From Roseateles_B flavus (GTDB lineage Bacteria > Pseudomonadota > Gammaproteobacteria > Burkholderiales > Burkholderiaceae_C): a stretch of 64,000 nt of DNA. A program made the position numbers and the translations under genes. The notes below the pieces were generated by a model, which worked only from the letters and a program-made list of their open reading frames with translations, was not told the origin of the DNA and made no database searches. Shown in pieces: positions 28,466 through 39,626 of this stretch; within the stretch, counting starts at the first letter, position 1; every line of letters begins with the position of its first letter. The DNA lies in contig NZ_JBDPZC010000008.1 of the NCBI RefSeq assembly GCF_039872765.1, positions 124,001 to 188,000 on the forward strand, in the 5' to 3' direction.

Positions 28466-29416
28466 TCACGGTGCGGCCGACACGGCGAACGCTGCCAGCT
28501 GCTGCGCGGACCAGGCCCTGAACAGGCGCCGCGCCAAGGGCCAGGCCTGTTCCAGTTGGGTGGCATCGGGAGCCTGGGGCAGCAGATAGGCGGCGTCATA
28601 GGCCTCGGGGCAATGCCCGCTGTCCAGGCAGGCCGCGTCCTTCAGCAGCTGCGTGGCCCAGGCCGCGGACGGGCGCGGGTCCAGGCTCACCGCCAGGTAC
28701 AGGGCCAGCTCGAAGGTCTCGGGGTTGACGCCGCCCCAGGGTCGTCCTTCGAAGCTCAACTGCCGGCCGGAGCGGGCCGCTCGCATCAACCAGCGGGTGG
28801 CGCCGTCGTAGTCCTGCTGCGCCAGCAACTCGCCCAGGGCGTCCAGTTGCGGACTGTGGCGCAGCTGTTGCGCTGCGACGGAGGACGCATGCTCATGCAG
28901 GGCGCTGGCCCGCCAGCGGTCCTGTCGCAGCGGGCCGCAGGCGGCAGTGCTGCGGGCCAGGGCCTCGCGCCGCTGGAGACTGACATCGGCCGCCTCGCCT
29001 TTGGCGAGATGCAGCTGAAAGTCGTCGGCCAGATCCTGGTTCAGGTCCCGCTGGGGATCGCGCCGGGCCAGCTGCGCCACCTTCGCCATCGTGCAGGCCC
29101 GGCTCACCCGCCGAGCCTCGGCCAGGGAGGCGGGGGTGCCGGTTTGCATCCAGTGAACGAACTGGGGGTAGAGCGCTGCACCGAAGGGCATCGAGGGGCT
29201 CGACGCCGCGAAGGGGCCTTCGTCCGACGTTTGACTACTGCTGGCCCGTGCGCCAAGCACAGGCCCGAACGGCGGGGCGGGCCTGCGCATGGACTGTGGA
29301 GCCTCGGGCTTGGCGTGGTCTTCACCTGGCATTGCCGGCGGCCAGCGCTGCACCACCAGGCCCGGGGTCAGCAGCAGGGAGAGAGTCAGTAGCCAGCGAT
29401 AAGGTCGGCGGAGCAT
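28466..29416 (-). CDS. Exported four-cysteine family protein, paralog 1
   Basis: A 316-residue protein of unknown family; an in-frame GTG nine bases upstream is an alternative start. The N-terminal hydrophobic stretch (residues 8-22) is a signal peptide or anchor, followed by a proline-rich linker. Four cysteines, C108, C160, C263 and C269, match in order and spacing those of the two next genes. The last two form a C-x5-C motif (CLDSGHC). A FEGRPWGG segment parallels FEGQALGG and FDGQLLGG in the paralogs. It is the last of three tandem paralogs, 25 bp after the second, and probably in the same transcript. Periplasmic location with two disulfides is inferred. Confidence 0.72.
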   Translation of the reverse strand: MLRRPYRWLLTLSLLLTPGLVVQRWPPAMPGEDHAKPEAPQSMRRPAPPFGPVLGARASSSQTSDEGPFAASSPSMPFGAALYPQFVHWMQTGTPASLAEARRVSRACTMAKVAQLARRDPQRDLNQDLADDFQLHLAKGEAADVSLQRREALARSTAACGPLRQDRWRASALHEHASSVAAQQLRHSPQLDALGELLAQQDYDGATRWLMRAARSGRQLSFEGRPWGGVNPETFELALYLAVSLDPRPSAAWATQLLKDAACLDSGHCPEAYDAAYLLPQAPDATQLEQAWPLARRLFRAWSAQQLAAFAVSAAP

Positions 29417-29441
29417 GGCATCCACGTGGCCCCAATGGAGG

Positions 29442-30461
29442 TCAGCGTGCAGGGCAGGGGGTCAGGTTGCATCGCAGGAAGGCCTCCACCCGGCCCTGCT
29501 GCAGTGCCTCCTGCATGCGCTGGGCCAGGGCCTGGACCTGGGCTTGCTGCTCGGGCGTCTGTGCCGCCTTGCGGACGAGCGGTAGATCCGCGGATGCCTG
29601 GCCGCAGCGCCCGAACTGGACGCAGTGGGACAGGCTCAGCACATGATCCTGCATGGCCTCCGGACTCATCGTGAGGCTGGCCCACACGCGGTCCAGGGCT
29701 TCATTGAAGAGGCCGGCCGTCGGCAAGCCTCCCAGCAACTGGCCATCGAAGAAGGGGTGCGCCTGCGAGCTGGCGTGCATGAGCTGGGTCAGGGTGACGA
29801 TGTCGCTGGCGTGGACGGCTTCCGTGACGTCCAGGCGCAGCGCCTCTTTCCTGCTGGCGAGGTCCTGCGCGCCTTCCGTGCGCTGGGGCGACTGCAGCAT
29901 CTTCTCCCAGGATGGGTTGTCGAACATCGGTCGGCAGCGCAGCTGGACCAGGTCCCACGCCTGGCGCCGCTGGGCGGCCAGCGTCGGGGCCTCTCCCGCG
30001 AGCGGAGCCGGGGCCCGCATCTGGAAGGGGTTGTCGTAGGTCTTCTGGTCCGGGCTGCTGAAGGTGTTGAACAACGCGGACCGGCAGGTGTTCAACATGG
30101 CCCGTGCAGCAGCCTGACTGCCGGCGTCGGGCTGGCTGGACAAGCGGACATAGGTGGCATAGGTCTCGTTGCTGCTGAGCGCGCGGCGGGCGTCGGACCA
30201 CTGTTGCTGGACGGGGTCGGGCCCTCTGCTCGCGGGGGGCGCCGCTGAGGAGCCTGGCAATGCCTGGGCGCTTGCTGCCATCGCGTCACCTGTCGCGGTG
30301 GAGGTCGGGTGCTTTACGGCCGCCCCGTTCTCGCTGGCGAGCAAGCCCGTCGGAGGTTCAAGAGGCGACCAGGGGGCCCAGTAGAGCAGGCCCGCGCCCA
30401 GGAGCAGGCCGGTGACTGCGGGGATCCAGTGGCGCGAACCACGAAGTGCTATCGACGGCAT
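29442..30461 (-). CDS. Exported four-cysteine family protein, paralog 2
   Basis: A 339-residue protein of the same unknown family. A membrane helix at about 12-28 is followed by a low-complexity linker to residue 90. Conserved cysteines are C126, C176, C280 and C286 (C-x5-C: CVQFGRC), with QRRQAWDLVQLRC matching QREAAWQRINQRC of paralog 3. Two extra cysteines at 331 and 336 are unique. Its ATG overlaps the end of the degenerate small gene by 13 bp, the same overlap as in the intact module upstream. Function unknown. Confidence 0.72.
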   Translation of the reverse strand: MPSIALRGSRHWIPAVTGLLLGAGLLYWAPWSPLEPPTGLLASENGAAVKHPTSTATGDAMAASAQALPGSSAAPPASRGPDPVQQQWSDARRALSSNETYATYVRLSSQPDAGSQAAARAMLNTCRSALFNTFSSPDQKTYDNPFQMRAPAPLAGEAPTLAAQRRQAWDLVQLRCRPMFDNPSWEKMLQSPQRTEGAQDLASRKEALRLDVTEAVHASDIVTLTQLMHASSQAHPFFDGQLLGGLPTAGLFNEALDRVWASLTMSPEAMQDHVLSLSHCVQFGRCGQASADLPLVRKAAQTPEQQAQVQALAQRMQEALQQGRVEAFLRCNLTPCPAR

Positions 30462-30756
30462 TGGGAAGACATCTCCGCAACCGGCTTGGGATTGCCCACC
30501 ATGAGGCCGCTCGCCATGGGGAAGTCGATGGTGAAACGCCACAGGCTGCCGTTGCCTCTGCCATTGATGAACCCCCGGTCCTCCATGTCCCGCGCCCGCG
30601 TGGCGCTGGCCGCCTTCGGCGCGCTGACGCTGCTGGCCGCCGCCTTGCGCGTGATCTTGTAGAGCGCCGGCAGGTCCGGCCACGGGAACTCAGCGGCCGA
30701 GGCCGAAGTGCAGCCCAGGGCCACGATCAGTGCAGTGCAAGCTTCTTGATGAGCAT
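30449..30756 (-). pseudogene. Frameshifted and internally deleted copy of the small exported protein
   Basis: The start region copies the gene at 31905-32630 almost base for base, including the GGAGG ribosome site and the first codons MLIKKLALH. Here the AGTGC pentamer occurs twice instead of four times; the 10-bp difference shifts the frame and gives TGA after nine codons. Downstream, the other frame still encodes recognisable sequence (FPWPDLPALYKITRKAA, SAPKAASATRARD). It then jumps from the glycine-rich segment to a WRF-containing C-terminus, lacking about 130 central residues of the intact copy. No plausible ATG exists in that frame. It is either a dead duplicate or an OFF allele of a damaged gene. 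Confidence 0.75.
30729..30738. repeat. Pentanucleotide repeat, two copies of AGTGC
   Basis: Equivalent to the four-copy tract at 32593-32612; the loss of two units is the cause of the frameshift in this gene copy. Confidence 0.8.
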
Positions 30757-30841
30757 GTGGGGGTCCTCCATCCCTGAATCGCTGTGGTGATGTCGCCCTG
30801 AACAGGGCCGGCGCAGCGTACAAAGAATGGGGCCGCGCGGG
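30757..30841 (-). promoter_or_regulatory. Duplicated upstream region, copy in front of the degenerate gene
   Basis: About 85 bp that are nearly identical to 32631-32715 in front of the intact paralog. Both contain the dyad GCCCTG-AA-CAGGGC (here 30795-30808) and the same ribosome site. The remaining gene-free DNA up to 30933 shows nothing I can name. Confidence 0.55.
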
Positions 30842-30933
30842 GCCTGCAAGTTCTTGCAGGAGGCGTGCCCCGGGTGCGATCAGCGCACCTGAAGGCCCAC
30901 CGAAGCCGGGCGGAGGGCAGGGCCCGCCGGGAC

Positions 30934-31917
30934 TCAGGGCTTCTTGCGGAACTCGAAGGCATCGAGATCCCCGCGCAGCACCGCCGCCATCATGCGGGGG
31001 TAGAGCGCCTGAATGGTGGCGCGCTCGGGGCTGCCAGCGGGGTAGTCGGCCAGCAGGCGCTCCTCAAGGCTGCCGGTGCACAGGCCCTTCTGGGCGCACA
31101 GGGCGAGGGCGTACAGATGGGGGCTGGGACTACGTGGGTCGACATAGAGCAGGGTGCCGGCCACGCTCAGCGCCTTGTCGTACAGCTCTGCATTCGCGGC
31201 GCCGCCCAGAGCCTGGCCTTCGAACCAAGGGAGGTAGCCCTCGGCCCGGCCCATGCGCGTGAGATAGCTCATCAGCACCTGATCGAGCCGGCCATAAGCG
31301 AATTCCAGGGCGACCATCTGTCGAAAATCACCGCTAGCACGAACCCGGTCTAGATCACGCTCGAAGGGCTCATCCGCCTCCGGTGCGCTCATGCGCAGGC
31401 TGTCCTGAGCAATGGGCAGGCAGCGTTGGTTGATGCGTTGCCAGGCGGCCTCACGTTGCGCGGTGCTGGCAGCCGACTCGCCAGGAATCGGGAAGGGCTT
31501 GGCCGCCATGAGGCCGCTGGTGCCGGGGACTTCGCCTTTGACCGAGGAACGCGACAGCAGGAGCGCCTGCTGGCAAGCCGCGCGCAGCGCCACGACCGTG
31601 GGGTAGCCGCCCTTGCGGTAGTCATTCCATAGCTGAACGACGCTGGCATAGAGGTCGTCGCTGTGCATGGCCTTGATGCGGTCGGCGCGGCGGGCCATGC
31701 TTGCCTCTAGGCTGACGCCCGGTCTGGCATCGCTAGCGACGGTGTCAGGGACTCCTGGATGCGAAGCAGGCGTAGGCCGGGCTACCTGCTGTACCGGCGC
31801 GTCGCTCGGTCGCTGGGCTGGTGCTTCCTCTGAGGAACCATGCCATTGTCGCGCGCACAACAGCAGAAGCACCAACGCGCTCCCTAGTAGCGCGGCAGCA
31901 CGAGTCAATGGCCGCAT
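30934..31917 (-). CDS. Exported four-cysteine family protein, paralog 3
   Basis: A 327-residue protein of the same unknown family. A hydrophobic helix at about 7-21 is followed by a proline-rich linker to about 70. Conserved cysteines are C115, C166, C274 and C280 (CAQKGLC). Spacings C1-C2, C2-C3 and C3-C4 are 51, 108 and 6, against 50/104/6 and 52/103/6 in the other two. Its ATG overlaps the stop of the small exported protein gene by 13 bp, so the two are translationally coupled and likely act together. Local sequence is visibly less GC-rich than the surroundings, suggesting acquired or fast-evolving DNA. Confidence 0.72.
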   Translation of the reverse strand: MRPLTRAAALLGSALVLLLLCARQWHGSSEEAPAQRPSDAPVQQVARPTPASHPGVPDTVASDARPGVSLEASMARRADRIKAMHSDDLYASVVQLWNDYRKGGYPTVVALRAACQQALLLSRSSVKGEVPGTSGLMAAKPFPIPGESAASTAQREAAWQRINQRCLPIAQDSLRMSAPEADEPFERDLDRVRASGDFRQMVALEFAYGRLDQVLMSYLTRMGRAEGYLPWFEGQALGGAANAELYDKALSVAGTLLYVDPRSPSPHLYALALCAQKGLCTGSLEERLLADYPAGSPERATIQALYPRMMAAVLRGDLDAFEFRKKP

Positions 31918-32630
31918 GGACTTTGCGACCTCGATTGCGACTTGGCGCCCTGCAAGCTGAACTGGCTTGCGATATCAGAGACGTAGACGCTGAATCGCCA
32001 GACGCTGCCATCCTGGTAGGAGACATCGACCAGATCGTTAATCTGGAACGTTTGATCCGCGAGCTGTGCCTTGGCCGCTGCTGTCGCCTCGGTGTCGTAA
32101 GCGTCATAGGCCCTGCTGGCAATTTGCGTTCGAACGCAAGTGTCCAACAGCTTGGGAGCGCGGCGAAAGCCGAAGAACGCCAGCAACGGCCCCGGATTGG
32201 TCGGATCCATGGTGATGTTCTCCGGCACACCAAAGACATTGCAAGTCATCCCAGAGCAGATGGCTGCCTGCCGTTGCTCCGACTTGCCCCACAGCTCCAC
32301 CTTGGCCAACTGGGTATTGATCGACACCTCGAAGCTGCCGAAGGAGTTCCAGCCGTCACTGGGGCCGATGTCTTTGCTGCACAGGCCCTCATCCCAGCTG
32401 CAGCCGCTGCCACCCGCATTGATGAGCTCCTGGTCCTCCGTGTCCCGCGCCCGCGTGGCGCTGGCCGCCTTCGGGGCGCTGACGCCGCTGGCCGGCGGTG
32501 CCGCCTTGCGGGTGACCTTGTAGAGCACCGGCAGGTCCGGCCACGGGAACTCGGTGGCCGCCGAGGCCGGGGTGGCGCCAAGGGCCACGATCAGTGCAGT
32601 GCAGTGCAGTGCAAGCTTCTTGATGAGCAT
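31905..32630 (-). CDS. Small exported hypothetical protein with repeat tract in its signal peptide
   Basis: A 241-residue protein of unknown family. A GGAG ribosome site precedes the ATG. The signal peptide runs to about residue 24 (LIVALGATPASA). The mature part starts with FPWPDLP and an alanine/serine-rich stretch, followed by a cysteine-rich region (CSWDEGLC, CSGMTC, two more cysteines) probably held by disulfides. Codons 7-12 are encoded by four copies of the 5-bp unit GCACT (minus strand), so gain or loss of one or two units would abolish translation. The stop overlaps the start of paralog 3. A damaged second copy exists at 30449-30756. Confidence 0.72.
   Translation of the reverse strand: MLIKKLALHCTALIVALGATPASAATEFPWPDLPVLYKVTRKAAPPASGVSAPKAASATRARDTEDQELINAGGSGCSWDEGLCSKDIGPSDGWNSFGSFEVSINTQLAKVELWGKSEQRQAAICSGMTCNVFGVPENITMDPTNPGPLLAFFGFRRAPKLLDTCVRTQIASRAYDAYDTEATAAAKAQLADQTFQINDLVDVSYQDGSVWRFSVYVSDIASQFSLQGAKSQSRSQSPCGH
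32593..32612. repeat. Pentanucleotide repeat, four copies of AGTGC, in a signal-peptide coding region
   Basis: Perfect 4 x 5 bp tract within codons 7-13 of the small exported protein gene. Because 5 is not a multiple of 3, only every third copy number keeps the frame open (1, 4, 7). Confidence 0.85.
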
Positions 32631-32715
32631 GTGGGGGTTCTCCATCCCTGTATCGCTGTTGTGATGTCGCCCTGAACAGGGCGGGCGCAGCGTACAAGGC
32701 AGCGGGCCGCGCGCG
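32631..32715 (-). promoter_or_regulatory. Duplicated upstream region, copy in front of the intact gene
   Basis: Nearly identical to 30757-30841. It contains the perfect dyad CGCCCTG-AA-CAGGGCG (32668-32683), a candidate operator conserved in both copies, and a ribosome site. The rest of the gap to 32824 holds direct repeats of GGGATTC-like sequence near 32800 but no gene. Confidence 0.55.
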
Positions 32716-32824
32716 TCCTGCCATCTGTTACAGGGGCAGGCGCGGCGTGTGCGCTCTGCGCGCGGGACGCCCGGGGTGAGGCGCCAGTGTGGGCTCACCG
32801 GGATTCCCGGGGATTCACCGGGAC

Positions 32825-33751
32825 TCAGGCCGCCCGGTCCTCCCACGCGATCGCCGCGATCTTCCAGCCGCGCGCGGTCTTCACGCACTGCAGCAGCTTG
32901 TGCCCCCGGCCCTCGAAGGCCAGGCCGTCACGGCGGCCGGCCTTGGCGTAGTGCAGGCGCAGCTGGGCCAGGCCGCCCTCGTGCTCGATCTGCAGGTCCT
33001 CGATCCACTCGTGGAAGTCCTGCAGCGCGCCGCTGGCAAAAGCCTCGGCGCGGGGCTCGATGAACTCGCGCAGGCTGAGGCTGCTCAGGGCCTCGCCCTG
33101 GCGCACCACGATGCGGGCCTCGGGGAGCAGCCAGTGCGGCAGGGCGGCGAGCTGGTGGAGGCGGCCCGCGCGGTTGTCGAAGGCGCCGAGGAAGCGCTGC
33201 ACCAGGGTACGCAGCTGCTGGGCGTCGTCGCCCGCGGGCTCGGGCGAGCGCCATTCGTAGATGTGGGACAGGCCCTCGTGCGCCTCGGTCTGCTGCAGGC
33301 CCAGGTCCTGGAAGCCGATGGCCATCAGCACGCGGCCGGAGCTGTCGTTGTGGGGCGCGGTGGTGGCCAGCAGGTGGCGCAGGCCCAGCACCTCGTGGGC
33401 ATAGCGCAGGGAGGCGGCGGCGGCCTCGCGGGCGTAGCCGCGGCCCCAGTGGCGCTCTGCCAGGCCGTAGCCGAGATCGGGCTCGGGCAGACCCTCGCGG
33501 TGGATCAGGCCGGCCAGTCCCAGGCGCTCGCCATCCTCCTTGCGCTCCACGCACCAGAAACCGTGGCCCTGGGACCAGTAGCGGTTGAGCAGGCGGTCGC
33601 GCATCCACTGGCGGGCCTGCTCGGGCGTGCTGACGCCGGGGTCGGCGATGTTGGCCTTCCAGGACGGTTCGTTGATCAGGCCCAGGATGAAGGGCACGTC
33701 GCTGTCGTCGAACCAGCGCAGGCGCAGGCGTTCGGTTTCCAGAATCTGCAT
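32825..33751 (-). CDS. GNAT acetyltransferase fused to an NTF2-like domain
   Basis: A 308-residue protein read from the ATG before QILETERLRLRW, the canonical RimJ/RimL start. Residues 1-170 are a GNAT domain with the acetyl-CoA loop in HWGRGYAREAA and the NDSSGRVLMAIGF motif. Residues from about 180 look like a SnoaL/NTF2-like alpha+beta cone (FLGAFDNRAGRLHQLAALPHWL, then alternating strands ending GWKIAAIAWE). The second domain may bind a small ligand or dimerise. The acetyl acceptor is unknown. It is divergent from pyrF with 117 bp between. Confidence 0.85.
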   Translation of the reverse strand: MQILETERLRLRWFDDSDVPFILGLINEPSWKANIADPGVSTPEQARQWMRDRLLNRYWSQGHGFWCVERKEDGERLGLAGLIHREGLPEPDLGYGLAERHWGRGYAREAAAASLRYAHEVLGLRHLLATTAPHNDSSGRVLMAIGFQDLGLQQTEAHEGLSHIYEWRSPEPAGDDAQQLRTLVQRFLGAFDNRAGRLHQLAALPHWLLPEARIVVRQGEALSSLSLREFIEPRAEAFASGALQDFHEWIEDLQIEHEGGLAQLRLHYAKAGRRDGLAFEGRGHKLLQCVKTARGWKIAAIAWEDRAA

Positions 33752-33868
33752 CGTCGGGACTCTCGTGTGCTGAGGGCGGCGGCCATCCAGCCCGGATGAA
33801 CGGTAAATGGGCCGAAAGCGAGACAATACGGCACCTCCACCAGCCCAGCCCGCTCAAGGGTGCGATCC

Positions 33869-34708
33869 ATGACCTTCCTCCAGCAACTCCACGCCGCCGA
33901 ACGCCTGAACCAGTCGATGCTCTGCGTGGGCCTGGATCCGGAGCCGGGCAAGTTCCCCGGGGCCTGGAAGGGCGATGCCGGCCGCATCTACGACTTCTGC
34001 AGCGCCATCGTGGACGCCACCAAGGACCTGGTCAGCGCCTTCAAGCCCCAGATCGCCTACTTCGCCGCCCACCGCGCCGAGGACCAGCTGGAGCGGCTGA
34101 TGGCCCACATCAAGCGCGTGGCGCCCCAGGTGCCGGTGATCCTGGACGCCAAGCGCGGGGACATCGGCTCCACCGCCGAGCAGTACGCCCGCGAGGCCTT
34201 CGTGCGCTACCAGGCGGACGCCGTCACGCTCTCGCCCTTCATGGGCTTCGACACCATCGAGCCCTTCCTGCGCTACGCGGACAAGGGCGTGATCCTGCTG
34301 TGCCGCACCTCCAACCCCGGCGGCAGCGACTGGCAGAACCAGCGCCTGGCCGACGTCCCTGGCCAGCCCCGCCTCTACGAGCACCTGGCCCACCTGGCCC
34401 AGACCGAGTGGAACAAGACCGGGCAGCTGGGCCTGGTCGTGGGAGCGACCTTCCCCGAGGAGATCGCCCGGGTGCGCGAGATCGCCCCGACCCTGCCCCT
34501 GCTGATTCCCGGCGTGGGCGCCCAGGGCGGCGATGTCGCGGCCACGGTGCGCGCGGGCTGGCGCGGCACGGCCGAGGCCAGCAGCGCGCCCATCATCGTC
34601 AATTCCTCCCGTGCGGTGCTCTACGCCAGCAGCGGCGAGGACTTCGCCGCCGCCGCCCGCCGCGTGGCCCTGGCCACGCGCGAGCAGCTCAACGCCGCCC
34701 GCGGCTGA
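33869..34708 (+). CDS. pyrF: Orotidine 5'-phosphate decarboxylase
   Basis: A 279-residue enzyme of the type 2 PyrF group (longer than the E. coli type). It decarboxylates OMP to UMP, the last step of pyrimidine synthesis. The catalytic D93-A-K95-R-G-D98 motif is intact and GLDPEPGKFP at 21-30 and SNPGGSDWQ are typical of the group. The ATG at 33869 is preferred to a GTG nine bases upstream. Followed by a strong hairpin. Confidence 0.97.
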   Translation: MTFLQQLHAAERLNQSMLCVGLDPEPGKFPGAWKGDAGRIYDFCSAIVDATKDLVSAFKPQIAYFAAHRAEDQLERLMAHIKRVAPQVPVILDAKRGDIGSTAEQYAREAFVRYQADAVTLSPFMGFDTIEPFLRYADKGVILLCRTSNPGGSDWQNQRLADVPGQPRLYEHLAHLAQTEWNKTGQLGLVVGATFPEEIARVREIAPTLPLLIPGVGAQGGDVAATVRAGWRGTAEASSAPIIVNSSRAVLYASSGEDFAAAARRVALATREQLNAARG

Positions 34709-34723
34709 AGCCCCGGCGCGCGC

Positions 34724-34752
34724 GCCTGGGTCAACCCCGCGCGGACCCAGGC
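34724..34752 (+). terminator. Hairpin after pyrF
   Basis: A perfect 9-bp stem GCCTGGGTC/GACCCAGGC (34724-34732, 34744-34752) with an 11-nt loop, 16 bp after the stop; no T-run, so possibly Rho-assisted. The rest of the 182-bp gap to the next gene shows nothing further. Confidence 0.45.
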
Positions 34753-34890
34753 TGCGCATTCCTTCTCGCTCCGCTGCCGGGCGTTGCATTTGTGCGTGGT
34801 TTGCTGCGCTGAACCGCTGTTCAGCCGGCCTGCCCTGACCGAGACTCGCAACCTGGCTCGGCTCCGTGGTGGGGCGGGCATCCCCGGAGC

Positions 34891-38190
<3,300 letters not shown>

Positions 38191-38278
38191 GGCCGTCGCA
38201 GAGCGCTGCCACAATCCGGGCGCGGCGGCCCCGGCATCGCGGGCTGCCGCTGTCCCGCGTCCCCCGTTTGCCGACCTC

Positions 38279-38713
38279 ATGCTGAAGTCCCTGTTCATCG
38301 GCCTTTGCGGCTTGTCGATGGCCGTCCAGTGCGCGGCCCAGGCCCCCGCCGTGGCCCCTGCCTCGTCAGCCCTGCCTGCCGGCGGCGCCAGCGCCGCCGT
38401 GCCTCCGTGGATCCACGTCGAGGCCCAGGCGACACTGCGCGTGCAGGTCCGCCTGCTTCCTATGGGCTTCAGCCAGGGGCGGGACACGCCCGTCTACACC
38501 GGCTACCGGCCCCAGCTGCGCTTCCCGGACCATCCCGCGGGCTCGACTTGCGCGCTGAACATCCCACCCGGCATCGGCGGCGAGCTCAAGCCTGGTGAAA
38601 GCGCCGAGGCCACCGTCCGTTGCCTGGATGCCCTCCAGCTGCGCGACGACCGTCGGCAGTTCCAGATGTTCCAGGGCGGGCGCCTGGTGGGTGAGGGGCA
38701 GGTCTTGCCCTGA
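38279..38713 (+). CDS. Small exported hypothetical protein
   Basis: A 144-residue protein with a clear signal peptide (LKSLFIGLCGLSMAVQCAAQ) and an alanine/proline-rich linker to about residue 42. The mature part is predicted mostly beta (IHVEAQATLRVQVRLLPMGF) with two cysteines that could pair (about 98 and 121). No family recognised. It lies 88 bp downstream of the hybrid kinase gene on the same strand and is followed by a good terminator. Confidence 0.65.
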   Translation: MLKSLFIGLCGLSMAVQCAAQAPAVAPASSALPAGGASAAVPPWIHVEAQATLRVQVRLLPMGFSQGRDTPVYTGYRPQLRFPDHPAGSTCALNIPPGIGGELKPGESAEATVRCLDALQLRDDRRQFQMFQGGRLVGEGQVLP

Positions 38714-38758
38714 CCCTCGGCGCAGGCTCGGGCTCCCCGCCTTTCACCTGGCGTCCGG

Positions 38759-38791
38759 GCCGAGGCTCCGTCAGTGGGGGCCTCGGCTTTC
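38759..38791 (+). terminator. Rho-independent terminator
   Basis: An 8-bp stem GCCGAGGC/GCCTCGGC (38759-38766, 38780-38787) followed by TTTCTT on the plus strand. The loop contains the stop codon of the convergent methyltransferase gene. Confidence 0.6.
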
Positions 38792-39475
38792 TTGTCCCCG
38801 CTCGGAGGCGGCGTGCGTGCCGGTGCGACCTGTCAGCAGGTACATCGTCTCCAGGTTGCGGCGCTCCAGCCGGTGCTCGGACAGCAGGGGCAGCAGGCCC
38901 TGCCAGGGCGCGTGCAGGGCCTCGAAACAGCACAGCGAATGCCAGGCGGCACCCCACACGAAGGCATTGCCCAGCCATTGCCAGGCCGGTGCCCATACCA
39001 GGCCCGCCGCCACCACCCGCGCGCCGGGCTTCAGCGCCTGGCGCAGGTGCTGCAGCGCTGGCGGACTCTGCTGCAGGTCGTGGGTGAAGAAGAGCAGGGC
39101 GGCGTCCGCCTGCCCGCCGGCCTGGGCCGTCCAGCCGGCGGCCTCGGCGGCGGCCTCGATCAGCGTCAGCCGCGGATCGGCGCCGCAGCGCTTGCGGGCC
39201 TGGTCCAGCATGGCGCGGCAGGGCTCCAGGCCGATCACCTGCCCTGTTGGCCCCACGGCCTCCAGCAGCGAGGGCAGGCTCAGGCCCGTGCCGCAGCCCA
39301 GGTCCAGGACGGTCTCACCGGGCGCGAGCCCCAGCTGCGCGATGGCCTCGCGTCGCAGGCCGGCCAGCGCCGCCAGCTCCAGGTCATAGACCGGCGCACG
39401 GCGCGCATAGAGCGCCTGCGAATGCCGGTGGCGCAGCGGGGGCGAGGAGGCGCTGGGGTGCGGCTTGGAGGGCAT
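38771..39475 (-). CDS. Class I SAM-dependent methyltransferase
   Basis: A 234-residue enzyme with SAM motif I ETVLDLGCGTG, an acidic end of strand 2 (IGLEPC), and a motif II/III region around DAALLFFTHDLQQSP. The N-terminal HRHSQALYARRAPVYDLE (Y-x-x-x-A-x-x-Y-D) is typical of UbiE/COQ5-like small-molecule methyltransferases. A quinone, lipid or other hydrophobic acceptor is possible. Transcribed in the same direction as the upstream SPFH block, 151 bp behind it. Confidence 0.88.
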   Translation of the reverse strand: MPSKPHPSASSPPLRHRHSQALYARRAPVYDLELAALAGLRREAIAQLGLAPGETVLDLGCGTGLSLPSLLEAVGPTGQVIGLEPCRAMLDQARKRCGADPRLTLIEAAAEAAGWTAQAGGQADAALLFFTHDLQQSPPALQHLRQALKPGARVVAAGLVWAPAWQWLGNAFVWGAAWHSLCCFEALHAPWQGLLPLLSEHRLERRNLETMYLLTGRTGTHAASERGQESRGPH

Positions 39476-39626
39476 GGCGGGACTCCGGCGGTGGTGGCCC
39501 CGGCAGCTTCAGGCCGGACCGGGGGGACGTCAAGCCAAGGGCTTGGCTCCTGTGTGTCCATCGGCCTCCCATCCTGGCGGCGGCTTGAGCTGGCGCAAGC
39601 GGCGGGCCTGGCCCGGGCCGCCCCGT

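Noticed and set aside
29461..29480. Further copy of the dispersed 14-mer near GGGTCAGGTTGC
   Set aside because: Only the first nine bases match; treated as chance or decayed copy and not counted.
30757..30823. TTG-initiated extension that would make the damaged small gene an intact frame
   Set aside because: The extension is the translated copy of the non-coding upstream region of the intact paralog; the ribosome site serves the ATG in the other frame.
34741..34890. Possible short genes between pyrF and the hybrid kinase
   Set aside because: Short frames only, no ribosome site, no similarity; the strong hairpin suggests a 3' end region.
38694..38715. Seventh copy of the dispersed 14-mer
   Set aside because: One base is missing from the core (GGGCAGGTCTTGC), so it is noted only as a near copy.
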